64,000 bases of DNA from Boswellia sacra (Eukaryota > Streptophyta > Magnoliopsida > Sapindales > Burseraceae). Under the pieces are notes generated by a model, which did no database searches, was not told the DNA's origin, and worked only from the letters and a program-made list of their open reading frames with translations. Both the position numbers and the translations under genes were made by a program. Numbering within the stretch: position 1 is the stretch's first letter; each line of letters opens with the position of its first letter. The stretch lies in assembly GCA_013180625.2 (NCBI GenBank), contig SNVD02009164.1:1-64000 (forward strand), written 5' to 3'. Below, one piece after another: positions 11,985 through 22,578 of this stretch.

Positions 11985-12086
11985 CCTTTCCAGAGGTGCA
12001 TGGTGATCGACTGGAAAGCTCTCATTAACTACGGTAAAGACTATGGCAAACTCGTCGCCATCGTCGATGTCTTCGACCAGAACAAA
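11985..12086 (+). pseudogene. Captured fragment of ribosomal protein L14 gene (eL14)
   Basis: After a TTTTTTTAG acceptor this block reads FQRCMVIDWKALINYGKDY then GKLVAIVDVFDQNK before a GTACAC donor-like site. It matches the start of plant 60S ribosomal protein L14, where the segment [21 protein letters not shown] is highly conserved. The initiator methionine region and later exons are missing, and the first residues have diverged. Upstream (11765-11984) lies intron-like or leader-like sequence with CT and CA simple repeats that may have come with it. It sits inside the CACTA element. Confidence 0.8.
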
Positions 12087-12514
12087 GTACACCACCCTCT
12101 CTATTCCTCTTCTAAAGTATCTGTTTTGACAGTTATTGACTTAGAGTTTAAATTTTTAGCGATGCTGAGGATTGAGGGTTCCGTTTATGCAATGTTATTA
12201 TATGCTTTATCATCATGTTGAGATTAATGCAGCGGTTAAATATGAGGGTTCCACTACCAGCTAGTCATTTGGATGCTTGGAATTAGAGTAAGTCCTATTT
12301 TGTTGTTGCCCTGTTTTGTGATTATATGTTTTTTTTTCACCAATTTATGATACATTTGATCGAATCAACCAGACCTTTTAGCATTTATGATCTGGTCTTT
12401 TGCATGAGCATTTGAATCTTTGCTTGATGATTGCCTCAATTTTCTTTAGCTGTAAATGAGAAACAATAGAAGTATAGTCTTGGATGTAACACTGTAAAAC
12501 ATTAACATTAGCAG

Positions 12515-12619
12515 GTTTTCTTTTCAAGTTGCAGATGCTTTGTAGCAACCATGCCTGATGGGCAATTTGATTTAGTTTGGTCTATGGAGAGTGGAGAACA
12601 CACGCCTCACAAAGCAAAG
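12515..12619 (+). pseudogene. Captured exon fragment of gamma-tocopherol methyltransferase (VTE4-like)
   Basis: Between an AG acceptor and a GTTCC donor-like site the sequence encodes SFQVADAL, a TAG, QP, then after a one-base deletion PDGQFDLVWSMESGEHTPHK. This is the SAM-methyltransferase motif region of plant gamma-tocopherol methyltransferase, whose family motif is DLVWSMESGEHMPDK. The stop and the frameshift show decay after capture. It lies about 430 bp downstream of the RPL14 fragment in the same orientation and inside the same CACTA element. Related plant methyltransferases share this motif, so the exact paralogue is uncertain. Confidence 0.75.
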
Positions 12620-13011
12620 GTTCCTTCTCAATTAGATTCTTTAGTTCAATTGTAGCATGTTTCATTTACTTTGGGTTGTTTGGCTGAATAAAAGAGTGTA
12701 TTATATATATTCCCTTAATTTCTCATCATTTGATTTCTTAATGGCATGCACATCTCCAATTAATTATTTCAAACTGGCAATTTGTCAGTGAGTTAGTTCG
12801 AGTTGCAGCCCTAGAGCTGTAATAATAATAGTCACATGGAAAAAACTATGTTTTTATTTTCAAGGTAACCTTCAAGTTATTGGAACAATATTTATATATC
12901 TATATATGTATCCAGCCACCTCTTGTTTTTGCTTTAGAGATAGGCAGCAAAACATCCCCAAAAAATAAAAATAAAAAGATAGAATTTCTCATGAAAGTAT
13001 GCACAATACTC

Positions 13012-13277
13012 AGTCAACAATAAAAAGCTGGCAAGACTAGAATCCCCAAGGTTAGATATCTCAACCAAAAGAAAAAAGTAAGATTTTAAGTTAAAAGATC
13101 CTTCTCAATTGGGGTTAAAAGAAGAAGAAGACTCACAAGACTCATTCAACCAATAAAAAGCTGGCAAGACTAGAATCCCCAAGATTAGATATCTTAGCCA
13201 AAAGAAAAGACTAAGATTTTAAGTTAAAAGATCCTTCTCAATTGGGGTTAAAAGAAGAAGAAGACTAGAAGTCATTG
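13012..13277. repeat. Direct tandem duplication, about 133-bp unit
   Basis: The block beginning TAAAAAGCTGGCAAGACTAG at 13021 recurs at 13154 with few differences, and both copies end in GGGGTTAAAAGAAGAAGAAGAC. The duplication lies inside the CACTA element directly next to the zinc-finger fragment. The two copies are close enough to suggest a relatively late local duplication. Confidence 0.85.
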
Positions 13278-13279
13278 CT

Positions 13280-13743
13280 GGTGATATTAAGCTCTAACTT
13301 TACTAGAATTGCTGTTTCTAATCCTGTAATAGAGTATGAAACCATCACAGTTGCAACTTTTGATCTCTCTTGCTACTCCCTGCATTGTTCTCTGGCCCCT
13401 GCACTGGCATACCAGATCTCTTATCCTCTGAAGCAGGTGCCACTTAGGTTTTTGATGCCTGGTTCTTTGCCTCACAAGCAGCCTTTTTCGATTGTTGCTT
13501 TTTTGCTTTCAGCGCCTCCAAAGCGGCTTCATGTTGTTGCCCCTGAAGATGTGAGTTTAATGTTTTCTCACTTTCCACTGTCACTTGACATAGAGCACGT
13601 TTTCGTTTCCAGAATTTATTAGGAAGTTCTGGTACTTCAGGATATTCTGCATTCAAAGCCATTGATTCTGAGATTTCTTGGATTTTCTTAGGTGCAAAGT
13701 TATTTTTCTCCATCTGAGCAAGGTCAGGCTTTGTTGGATCAAC
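13280..13743 (-). pseudogene. Captured fragment of a C2H2 (zf-met type) zinc-finger gene, inverted
   Basis: On the minus strand, after an acceptor-like ACAG at 13744-13747, the frame reads VDPTKPDLAQMEKNNFAP, then a region with PEVPELPNKFWKRKRALCQV and TVESEKTLNSHLQGQQHEAA. That is the C2H2 zinc finger of the type found in U1-like or zf-met RNA-binding proteins. The first cysteine of the expected CxLC pair is lost (RALC). The frame continues to a TAG near 13444 and then with further stops. It lies in the opposite orientation to the RPL14 and VTE4 fragments of the same CACTA element, pointing to separate capture events. Confidence 0.65.
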
Positions 13744-14551
13744 CTGTTATAAGTGTATATGAAAGATTATTGTTTAATCAGTTTCGAGAAGGCTTGTGCT
13801 AAAGCACTCAGTAATACTAAATATCTCATTTGTAAAGGTATTTTTATTTAATGATTGATTTAATTTTGTGTTTATTGGTTTAAATTGACAAATTTGAATT
13901 GACTTGTGTAGAAGGATTTTTTTTTTCCCTGTCTCTTACAAAGAAAGGAATAAGGAAAGGAAAGTCGTCCTGCAGATCAAGACCTTCTTTCCTTGGTAAG
14001 AACTCTCATTTTCTAATATAAAGTTGTACAGATTATTTTTTTTTATTTTGGGCCCGCACGTGCACGCATACTCATATTTATGAATTGGCTAATATAAGTT
14101 AAGTGGTGTCATATAGGCAACAAATATTATGTATCCAGCAAGAAGACCCTATACCTCTGTAATTGAAAAAAAAAAAAAAAAAACAAGGATCCTCCTTTAG
14201 AGGAGGTCAAAGATATAGAAAGTTTTGAGGGCACAATTCATAAGGGGGGAAATTAAAGGAATGAAAGGTAGTGATATATGAAGATTGTTGTGGCAACAGA
14301 TAGGTATAAAAAGCATGACTGCACAAGTCAACCGAAGTAGGGGAATTGTAGTGAAAGGTGGTGAGCTGGTTATGTTGTTAAGAACTTGTTTTGATCCTAT
14401 AGTAGTACTAAATTAATATGATTAATATGATCAAACTTATATTGACTTTAAACTTTCATCTCCTTTCTATTTGACTTTTTTTTTTCTACAGGCATTTCAG
14501 TTTCAGAACCTTGAGAAAGTATAAACATTTATACTTTCTTCTTTTGGTAAG

Positions 14552-14620
14552 ACAAAGGTCTGGGAGTGGACTGAGGATGGTATTCGGGTAGCAGAGTTTC
14601 AAGTTCAAGATCGATGCTAA
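14552..14620 (+). pseudogene. Unrecognised C-terminal coding remnant in the CACTA element
   Basis: A 23-codon frame encodes TKVWEWTEDGIRVAEFQVQD followed by RC and TAA. Its composition looks coding and the stop follows naturally, but I do not recognise the protein. It follows an acceptor-like T-rich tract ending in CAG at about 14490. It may be the last exon of another captured gene. A nearby block at about 13940-13996 (GIRKGKSSCRSRPSF, ending at GGTAAG) could belong to it or to a further source. Confidence 0.3.
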
Positions 14621-15385
14621 TGTTTTTATTGTCTTTAAGCTATTTAGGATTGTATTACAAATTAGTTACAAGTACTCATATTTATGATATTTGTGATAAT
14701 ATTTTATCTTAATAAAATTTGTACTTTTGTTATACATTATTTTTTTTCGATAATTTATATAGTAATATGTATATTTAAAAATAAATAGGTATTAGAAATG
14801 AACAAAAAGATGGATCTTCAATTATAAATATATTCTACAACTTTTCGCAGCGCGCAAATCGCGTTGTCATATTCACTATATAGCAACATGCGCATGTTGC
14901 TAAATTATATTATGCAACTTTTCGCAAAATGCAATGCGTGTTGTTGAAACTCTATTCCCATTTGTCATTCTGCAACACACATTGCACGTTGCCATTGAGG
15001 TCTACAGCAACGCGCATTGCGTGTTGTTGAATCTCTATTACTCATATCTTTTGGCAACACGCAATGCGTGTTGCCAAAAGCTATAATGCAACGTTCAAAA
15101 TTGTATTTTGCAACATACGCGTGCGTGTTGCGGAAAGTGCATGACTTTTCGCAGCAGCAAGAACAGCAACGCGTGCTTGCGCGTTGCGAAAACCTTTTAG
15201 CAACACAAAATGCGCGTTGCCATAGCCCATTTTTCTTGTAGTGTTTGACCTCCCACAAATTTCAAAGTTGTACACAAAGCCTCTGCAGTCAATGCTTGGC
15301 TGAGGCTAAATCAATTAAAGCTCAGCCGATGGATCATCTCAATACACTATACATTGTGGAATATTGTAGATATTTGAAAGAGTTG

Positions 15386-15573
15386 TGTTAAGACTATGGA
15401 TCACACAAAACTCCATATTAATATGATATGTCCACTTTGGAACTAAGCCCTCATAAATTTACTTTTGGATTTTATCCAAAAGACATCATACTAATGGAGA
15501 TCTTATCCATACTTATATACCCATGATCCTCCTAATGTCTAGTCGATGTGAGACTTTGATCGCACTCTCAGCA
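15386..15573 (-). mobile_element. TRIM solo LTR inside the NLR fragment
   Basis: A 188-bp sequence TGTTAAGACTATGG...CACTCTCAGCA closely matches both 189-bp LTRs of the TRIM element at 19941-20654. It is flanked by AGTTG on both sides (15381-15385 and 15574-15578). No internal region is present, so it is a solo LTR left by recombination between the two LTRs of an inserted TRIM. Without it and one AGTTG copy, the NLR frame reads CRYLKEL straight into KIDYAREVEE. The strand is assigned from the PBS orientation of the complete copy. Confidence 0.9.
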
Positions 15574-16069
15574 AGTTGAAGATCGATTATGCAAGGGAAG
15601 TAGAAGAAAGAAGTCAGCCACATGGTGTTCACCGCCTCCAAAGAGTTCGAACAAACTTTTGCTTGAAATTGAGGGACTTGACATTGCTTGCTTTAGCTCT
15701 AAACCTCAAGTTTATTCATGTTACAAGTTGCCCTAATATGAATGAAATAATCATTGATGAAAAGTTGGGTGAATTTCAGGCAGAGATGCTAGAAAATTTA
15801 ACCCATTTGCAAAAGTTGAATTTCTCATATTAAAAGGTCTGAAAATTTTGAAGAGTATCTACTCAACAGCCTTGGCCTTCCCACATCTGAAGAAAATTGA
15901 AGTTAAAGGATGTCAAGAGCTTAAGAGGCTTCCTCTTGATTCCCACACCGCAAAAGAAAATAAAATTATTATCAAAGGAAAGGAAGCTTGGTGGAAAGAA
16001 CTACAATGGGAGGATCAAGCCACCCAAAATGCTTTTGCTTCCTCTTTCAAATCTGATGATGATTATTAA

Positions 16070-19000
16070 ACAGCATAGCTTGGTCGAATGATTCTTCGGT
16101 TGATGCTTTTCGGCTCAGTGGTTGAATGCATGCATGCATGTTAATTTGATATCCTTCATGTTGTTTTGTACATATTAAATTGTTCACAGTTGTTTCCCTT
16201 TGCCATTGAAGTACAGATACGTCTGCTAGATTCATGGTATCTGAAATTTATTAATTTAGTAATTGGTTGGGTTTGTCGACAAATTGTCTCCTACAATAAT
16301 TCAGAATAGCTGATTAGTTATTTCTTTAGCCCTAATTTAGGTTTCGTCGTGATTATTTACCTTCACCACGCATGTTTTTATGAAATTCACATTAAAAAAA
16401 AAAAAAACCACTCTCAATAGAATTGTTAAAAGATAATAAAATATATGCCTAAAATTTGTAAGCAGTTAGAAGCACCATTCCTTTTAAATCACTTTCGAGA
16501 AGTTGAATGGCATCTAGCTTTTGTAGGTTGGCCACTCTAGCTAGAACCATCTCAAAGCTTGCAATAACATTTTTTCTACCTATCTATAAACTTGACTTTT
16601 GCTAGCAGGATTCTAATCATAAGTAATCAAGAAGTTTAAGATGTACTGTTGAAGAATCTAGATAAATAATCTCCATTAGATGGAGTAATCCATCCTTTTT
16701 CCCTAAAATCCCTCTTTAACGTTCCATATCCTATGTGAAACTATTAGGATTTATCAATTCTAGACTATCCTACCAGCTGAACGGTTAACTATTGGATGAA
16801 ATGACTTTGTCTCATGATAAACTTGAAGATCGCTCTTTTCCCCCTCAAACGAAACACTTGGTGAATAATACTAATTAATCTCAGACAGATTACCAAGTCT
16901 CAATCACATCCTGAATTTAAGATATAACTGTGATATCATTTGTTTGAAGATCAGATATCTAACTCAAAATATTAACTTAATAGATATAGAGTTATTTATT
17001 CTCTTTATAAATCCCATGACTTCCTGCTTTAATCATCCAAAATAGACTCCCGGACTCAATGGAATAATTAACAGGAGGTTAGGCCACTTGCAAGGATATG
17101 ATATTAGGTGAATGTGACTGCCGTTGAGGTCAAAAGAAATAGGTGTCTTCATAATCAACTTGGCCTGGAACGCATTAATTTATAAACCATGCATTTGTCA
17201 ATCGTCCAATATCAAGTACCTAATTTGCCACCGATTTTTCAAATGCTTGCGCAAGACTTGACAACGCCACACGCTTTAAGCCATTACTTGATAACTCGAC
17301 ATCATAGGTCCAACATCGGTTAACAATTGTCCAACATTATCAAGCTGTCAAACAAACCATCTTGGTAAATCGATATCTTGCTTCACAACTTAATAAATGC
17401 ATGCTTGGGCACTTAAAAAAAATAGAGTTTGATTATTTTTATCTTGTTACAGCTATTTTTTGATCATTTTACAAGCTATATTTTGTTCTTTTTCAGTTTT
17501 GACATTCAAAGAACTTAAATTTGTTGTTAAAAGTAATCGTAAACTGAACTCCCTTGCAAATTTACGGAACCAACAGATTTGATTAATTTGAGGTGTGATT
17601 GATAAATTTCAGGAAACTGGACGCTCATATGGATGCTGATGTGAAAGTTGTAGCAATTCATTAGGCACTAGGGCTGGTTAGAGCTCTAATTTATTTGCAG
17701 TCTAAACCTCCATTTTATTGTCATTGATCAGTTACATATTATAATCTGTGTTTTTATTTGATGAATTCTAGCACTAAAAATAAAAATAATAATAATTCCA
17801 ACTCATACCCCAGAACTTTCTAGCAGAAGTTCATTGCGGAGACTTGGTTCATATCCAGATGGCTCCACGTCAGTGAGCACTAACTTTGATTTAAAAAGTT
17901 GCATAACATTTTAGAAAAGTTAGTAATATGAGCAGACAAAATATTGAACGTTTCTTTCAAATTTTTTTTTTTTTTAGTTACCAAAGAACTTACTGGTCCA
18001 TGCTATGAAATTCCAGAATTAGCACATCGAGGAGTTGAAAGATTGGAGAACCCATTTACTGACATTACCAATGCCGGCCGGGACAGTGAAATAGTTGTCG
18101 CCAAGGTCAGAAGAAGGTCCTTCTAAGCCATCTTATCCACCCCATTTCCTCTTCCAATTAAGGAGCTTTGTCTTCAGCTTCGCTTATAAGGTACGTACCG
18201 ACAAAGTTCAAGGAGCTCAGTTGCACCAGGGAGGTGGCCTCAAGTCATCAGCTCGTTACTTTCGTTGGGGCTGTTCACCAATGAGTTTCACACCTCAAGT
18301 AGATGAGAACAAACAATGCACATGACTTCAGTTCTGGCAATGCACTCATGACATCATGGGAAATCGGTGATGATCATATCTAAGAGACTGAAGGACAGCT
18401 CTCTACAGTTCCCACAACACAATTGAAAGGATTTGAATGCCAGATGTCAAAATCCTGTTATACTTAGCGAGTTGGCAAATACTCTCCATATTTGTGGGCG
18501 ACTAAATCATCACCTGAAAATTATAAAACCTGGTTTTAATCGTCCAAACTAGCAAAAAATTTGAGAGCACTAATATTTGTATCACAACCAAAGGTTTTCC
18601 AGAAGGCATATAACTCTGTCAAAAGAACAGGTGGAGAGTTTCCTAAACATTTGTAGGCATAAAAATTGGTTGAGAATTAAATCCTACTACGTATTAAACT
18701 AATTTAGGATTAGTTTTTTAAAAAAAAAAAGAATCAATAATTATTCAACCTGCAATACTTTATGCATAAATCGCACAAACAGTCTTCATTAATAGTATGA
18801 AATCATTTAACACATTCTTTTTCCAAAGCGAATTTGTGAGATAAACAATGAGAAATTAATCACATTTTCTAAAAACGACAGTATTAATAAATTTTGACTC
18901 CTGACTTTTTAAAAATCTACCATGGTCCAACGGCAAAATGTGTTTTCTTTTTCTTAAATAAAATAATGCGTGAGTCTAAAACAGACTGGAAAACTTTGCT

Positions 19001-19940
19001 TTAAAATACTGGATAATCTCTAAATTAAAATTAATGAAATATTACTTATACCTTAAAATTAATAACATTTATCTGAAAATTGCAAATTTTGATTTATTCA
19101 GATAATATATACACAACTCTCGAGGCCGCAATGGGATCTTGGATGACTAAAATCCATTTTTTGACATTTTTGTGTTAATGGCGTTGATGACCAAAGTATC
19201 TCTGCTCTGTTAATTTTCGGACAAATTAGTGATGACTTCTAAATGGCGAGGGTTTTTCTGTAACAAAAGGCATTTTTGTTTTTTTCATTTACCTAAAAAT
19301 GTAATTTCCATATGGTCTAAACTGTGAGTATCAATATACTAATCAGATGAAGTCAACTGATTTCCAGACAGCCTGCCTCTACTTTTTTCTTTTCGTTTAA
19401 TTTGTCATAATATTTTTAGATACAAATTGGAGCATATTCAATTTTTGTCTCTGCAAAGAGACTCCCTCTTCTTAGACCTTTTTTTTTTTTGGTCTTTCTA
19501 TAAAAGACTTGATTCCTAATATTTTCACAAATTAAATGGAGAAAAATCAGTGTTAATTCAACTTACGTAATTGATTAATTATTGAGATTGTCATGGCTTA
19601 AAATATATGTTGTTGATTAATTGAACTTTCAAAGTAAACCATGGATGGCAATTTGTCAATCTTAAGTAAAAGGCCCATTTACCCTCTTAATCCAACTCAA
19701 GGGCCATGAGACATCAAAACACTTCCAAATAAAATTTCCAATTGAGAGCTTGCTAAGTTTAGATGTACCCTAGATCTAAATCTAAGTTACAACTAATTAA
19801 TGAGTAGAGCAGGATCTATCCATTAGTTATGATGAGATGCTAGGGACTCACAAATTGACAAGAGCTCCAAGCAACTACTCAAGGGGTATTATTACCCTAA
19901 GGAATAGCCATGTTTGTTAGTTAACCACAAAGGTGAGTTC
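16070..19940. other. Intergenic DNA downstream of the NLR fragment
   Basis: No gene is recognised. It includes a GCATGCATGCATG run at about 16127, short A and T tracts, and generally AT-rich unique-looking sequence. Two short open stretches near 18 kb are listed separately. The rest (16250-17900 and 18350-19940) shows no domain, terminal repeat or structured RNA that I can support. Confidence 0.6.
17944..18325 (+). other. Short unrecognised open frames, possibly exon remnants
   Basis: After a pyrimidine tract ending in TTTTAG (about 17980), one frame gives LTGPCYEIPELAHRGVERL then ENPFTDITNAGRDSEIVVAK and a stop at about 18126. A second frame ends at a GTACGT donor-like site near 18190, and another run, GGGLKSSARYFRWGCSPMS, ends at a TGA near 18325. 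Residue composition looks coding rather than random and the splice-like sites are plausible, but I recognise no family. They may be remnants of one small gene. Confidence 0.3.
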
Positions 19941-20129
19941 TGTTAAGACTATGGACCTTCCAAAATTTCATATTGATATGATATTATTCACTTTAGGTCT
20001 AAGCCCTCATGGATTTACTTTTAGATTCTACTCAAAATGCCTCATACTAATATAGAGCTTGTCTATACTTATATACTCACGATCATCCCCATGTCCAGCC
20101 AATGTGGAACTTTGGTCGCACTCCGAACA
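19941..20129 (-). repeat. TRIM 3' LTR
   Basis: This 189-bp terminal repeat begins TGTTAAGACTATGG and ends CACTCCGAACA in plus-strand order. By the PBS orientation it is the downstream LTR. It has accumulated substitutions relative to its partner at 20466-20654, so the insertion is not very young. Confidence 0.9.
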
Positions 20130-20450
20130 ATCCTCCCCTCAAACAAAGAACCACATCATTGTGATATTTTTTCGGGCCTCCTCTCAAATCGTCCGACCTA
20201 TCGAGTTCCACTACCTCGAGAACTACTCTATTCTGGTCAACTTCTCTTCATCGTGTTAGGGTCAAGACACGTCCATGAAGCATCTGAGGCACACCGCCTG
20301 GTCCAATAAAGCCTAACCATGGACCCAAACGTGAGCTTTAATTGAGGCCCAGGCCCTACCGCCTTAGTTTGGCGTAACTGAGACCCACCATCCTTTGTTC
20401 GGCACTTCAAGAATTTCCTCCACTTATTCTCCTGACTAAGTCTGGGTTCG

Positions 20451-20463
20451 GGCTCTGATACCA
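20451..20463 (-). other. TRIM primer-binding site
   Basis: On the minus strand this reads TGGTATCAGAGCC, complementary to the 3' end of plant initiator methionine tRNA and used to prime minus-strand DNA synthesis. Two bases separate it from the 5' LTR, the normal spacing. Confidence 0.9.
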
Positions 20464-20465
20464 CT

Positions 20466-20654
20466 TGTTAAGGTTATGGACCACCCAAAACTCCACAGTA
20501 GTCTAATATTCTCCATTTTGAGCCCAAGCCCTCATGGATTTGCTTTATTGGATTTTACCCAAAATGCCTCATACCAATGGAGATCTTGTCCATACTTATT
20601 TACTATGATCATTCCCATGTCTAGCCAAGTTGGATTTTGGTCGCACTTCCAACA
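20466..20654 (-). repeat. TRIM 5' LTR
   Basis: This 189-bp terminal repeat begins TGTTAAGGTTATGG and ends CGCACTTCCAACA in plus-strand order. It adjoins the primer-binding site and the AGTTC target duplication at 20655-20659. Its sequence is closer to the widely seen plant TRIM consensus (GGACCACCCAAAACTCC) than the other LTR. Confidence 0.9.
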
Positions 20655-20659
20655 AGTTC

Positions 20660-21757
20660 AGCTCTAAGCGATCACCAATTAGTGATGATGCATCAACATG
20701 CCACATGGTGAGCGCTCATTACATTGGAATTAGGGTTTTTGGGATCTCAATAGAAGCACCTAGAACATTATATGAACCTTTAGGATTGTCATACTTCGTG
20801 AAAATGAATGTTCTAGATAGAGGTTATTAAATGGTAAAATCATATATAAAAGCTTAAGGATGCACCAAAACAAGGGATCATGAGCTTAGTAAAGATTCTA
20901 TATCATTATCCCAAAGAAGATACTCTGACTATGGTTTATCTACTTTTCTCTCAATTCAACCACCGCTTTACCATTACTATGTCACTATTTCATTGTTCCT
21001 TGACCAATACACAAACACACTTTCATGCACTTGTTTTTATTGATTTTTCACCATAAGATTAACCTCTAAGCTGACTTAAGCATTGAAGGGTTAACGCCAA
21101 TGAAAAATCTGGCGATCCCTAACCATTTTCTACATTGTAACAACTAAGGGAGTCTCTAGCTATAGAAGTACCAACAACCATCTTAGATGCATCTTGAAGC
21201 AACCCTTTAACAACCCAAGGAAGAAGAAGCTTAGTTGCATGTTGTCACTTTCAATCCCCTGAGGCTTTTCTCTTAACCCTAACAATTGTCCATTTCACTA
21301 TGTCAAGGTCATTTTTCGGTCATCAAAGGTTTGTCTATAGCCACCCTCGATCCTTTAAAATTCTCTCTCCAACTCTGCTCTCCAGTTAATTCCTTACTCT
21401 TCAGTTACATTTCTATTCATTAATTATCTTTGTCTTTGCTTCATTTTTGGAACTTTTGATATAGAAGCTTAATGGCGTATAAAATGCTGCTTCTTGTGAT
21501 TTCTAGAACCTTTGCTTAGTTCTAAGAGTCATTACTTGTTTATCTTGCCATATCATTGTCCTCCAGTTATTGCTTTACTCTCCAATTATGCTTCTGTTCT
21601 CCAGTTAGTACACTCCCAGTGGCCTTCTCCTCATTCTTTCATATCCAACCACACAAATGCTCTCCAAAGTCATTTCTACGTTTTATTACCTCATCTTCAC
21701 CGTCCTCTTCTACAAAAGAAAATCAATTAATTGCCAAAATGATAAAGTTAAGAGGGT
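20660..21757. other. Intergenic DNA, nothing recognised
   Basis: No gene, repeat terminus or RNA is recognised. The sequence is of moderate complexity, with short pyrimidine-rich patches at 21360-21420 and 21550-21720. Small open frames there show no family features. Confidence 0.6.
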
Positions 21758-21762
21758 ATTTT

Positions 21763-22329
21763 TGTTAGAATTGTGACTCTTTAGCCATTTGTGTGTGTGC
21801 AAGGATCCCACATGAAGTGGGAGTCTTTGTGTTGGAGAGACTTGGGCTTATAAATTAAAGCCAAGTCTTCTCACTTATTTGTCCCATTAGAAATTTTTCT
21901 CTACCCCTTATATTTGTAAGGTCTCACATATCAGACCTCATAGTTTAAGGGCCTTGCATTAAGGACCTTAAAATTTGTAATATTTATTTTTCCCCCTTTA
22001 TTTTGGGTATTTGTAGTATTACCCAATTGTTTGGGTAATTATAGTTTGACCCAGCTATTTGGATAATTACAGTTTGGCTTAATAGTTGTGGTATTTGTAT
22101 TATGGCCTAAAAGTTTGTAATTCTTTTTGAAGATAGTGGAAGGTTTCTTCAGCGGCGTCCGAGGACGTAGGTATTTATAACGAACCTGGTTAAATCTTGT
22201 TGTTCTTTCTATTTTGCATTGTTGGTTGATATTTGCCTCTTTAGTTGCTATTATATTCAATTATCTAGCATAGTTTGTGGTTGTGCATTTTGGTTGTTTT
22301 GTTGCTTTCGCTTCCGTTCTTACGCAACA
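21763..22329 (+). mobile_element. Solo LTR, Copia-like
   Basis: A 567-bp sequence begins TGTTAGAATTGTG, ends CTTACGCAACA, and is flanked by ATTTT on both sides (21758-21762 and 22330-22334). It holds promoter-like and R-region-like sequence: GGACGTAGGTATTTATAACG followed by GTTAAATCTTGTTGTTC, a pattern common in plant Copia LTRs read on this strand. No internal region, PBS or polyprotein follows, so it is a solo LTR. The superfamily call rests on pattern memory only. Confidence 0.8.
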
Positions 22330-22578
22330 ATTTTGATTTTTAGAATACTTATATGTTTTTTCAATTGTCTAGTAATGTTCAACCTTAATGACAAAATTAT
22401 CTTCCCAAATAAGTGTGAGAAAGAATTGAAGTACTTCGTTGACAAGGCCGCTCATCAACTTGTTATTATTGACAAGTTACACTTTTTTTCTTATTTTTTT
22501 GTTTATACTTGTGCTTATGAATTCATCATCTCTAACCATCAGTACTCGGCAACTTAACCCTTGATAACCAGTTGAACC

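Larger units (their letters stand above)
10777..15243. mobile_element. Non-autonomous CACTA element carrying gene fragments (Pack-CACTA type)
   Basis: The left end reads CACTAAAAGAAAAG at 10777 and the right end TTTTTCTTGTAGTG at 15243, imperfect inverted copies of the CACTA terminus. TTT flanks both sides (10774-10776 and 15244-15246), the expected 3-bp duplication. Both subterminal regions (about 10800-11010 and 14840-15230) carry many copies of GCAACACGCA/TGCGTGTTGC in both orientations. No transposase domain is visible. The inside holds fragments of RPL14, a tocopherol methyltransferase and a C2H2 zinc-finger gene (listed separately), a tandem duplication, and an AT-rich block at 11030-11460 with no coding content. 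It interrupts the NLR gene. Confidence 0.9.
10417..16069 (+). pseudogene. 3' part of a CC-NBS-LRR (RPS5-like) disease-resistance gene, disrupted
   Basis: Three blocks (10417-10776, 15247-15385, 15579-16069) read as the leucine-rich-repeat end of an RPS5/RPS2-type NLR. I see IPALKVLNLSHNPCLADLPS, LVSLQHLDLSKTSIKELS, ISSFSMLQVLRMLDS, then SHSLQRFL/TSHKFQSCTQ, LNTLYIVEYCRYLKEL/KIDYAREVEE, LKSIYSTALAFPHLKKIEVKG and the hallmark end KEAWWKELQWEDQATQNAF before TAA at 16067. A CACTA element sits between block 1 and block 2, and a TRIM solo LTR between block 2 and block 3. Each insertion, if removed with one target-duplication copy, restores the codon register across its site. Independent damage includes a frameshift near 10697, a TAA at about 10727 and a frameshift near 15830. 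The coiled-coil and NB-ARC parts are absent; the hAT-like fragment abuts the 5' side. Confidence 0.9.
19941..20654 (-). mobile_element. Complete TRIM retrotransposon (terminal-repeat retrotransposon in miniature)
   Basis: The 714-bp element has two 189-bp LTRs (19941-20129 and 20466-20654) that begin TGTTAAG and end AACA. They are flanked by AGTTC on both sides (19936-19940 and 20655-20659). Next to the right LTR, 20451-20463 reads GGCTCTGATACCA, the reverse complement of a primer-binding site for initiator methionine tRNA, so the element runs on the minus strand. Beside the left LTR the minus strand gives a polypurine tract, GAGGGGAGGA. The 336-bp interior has no coding capacity, as expected for TRIMs, which rely on proteins of other elements. 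Confidence 0.93.
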
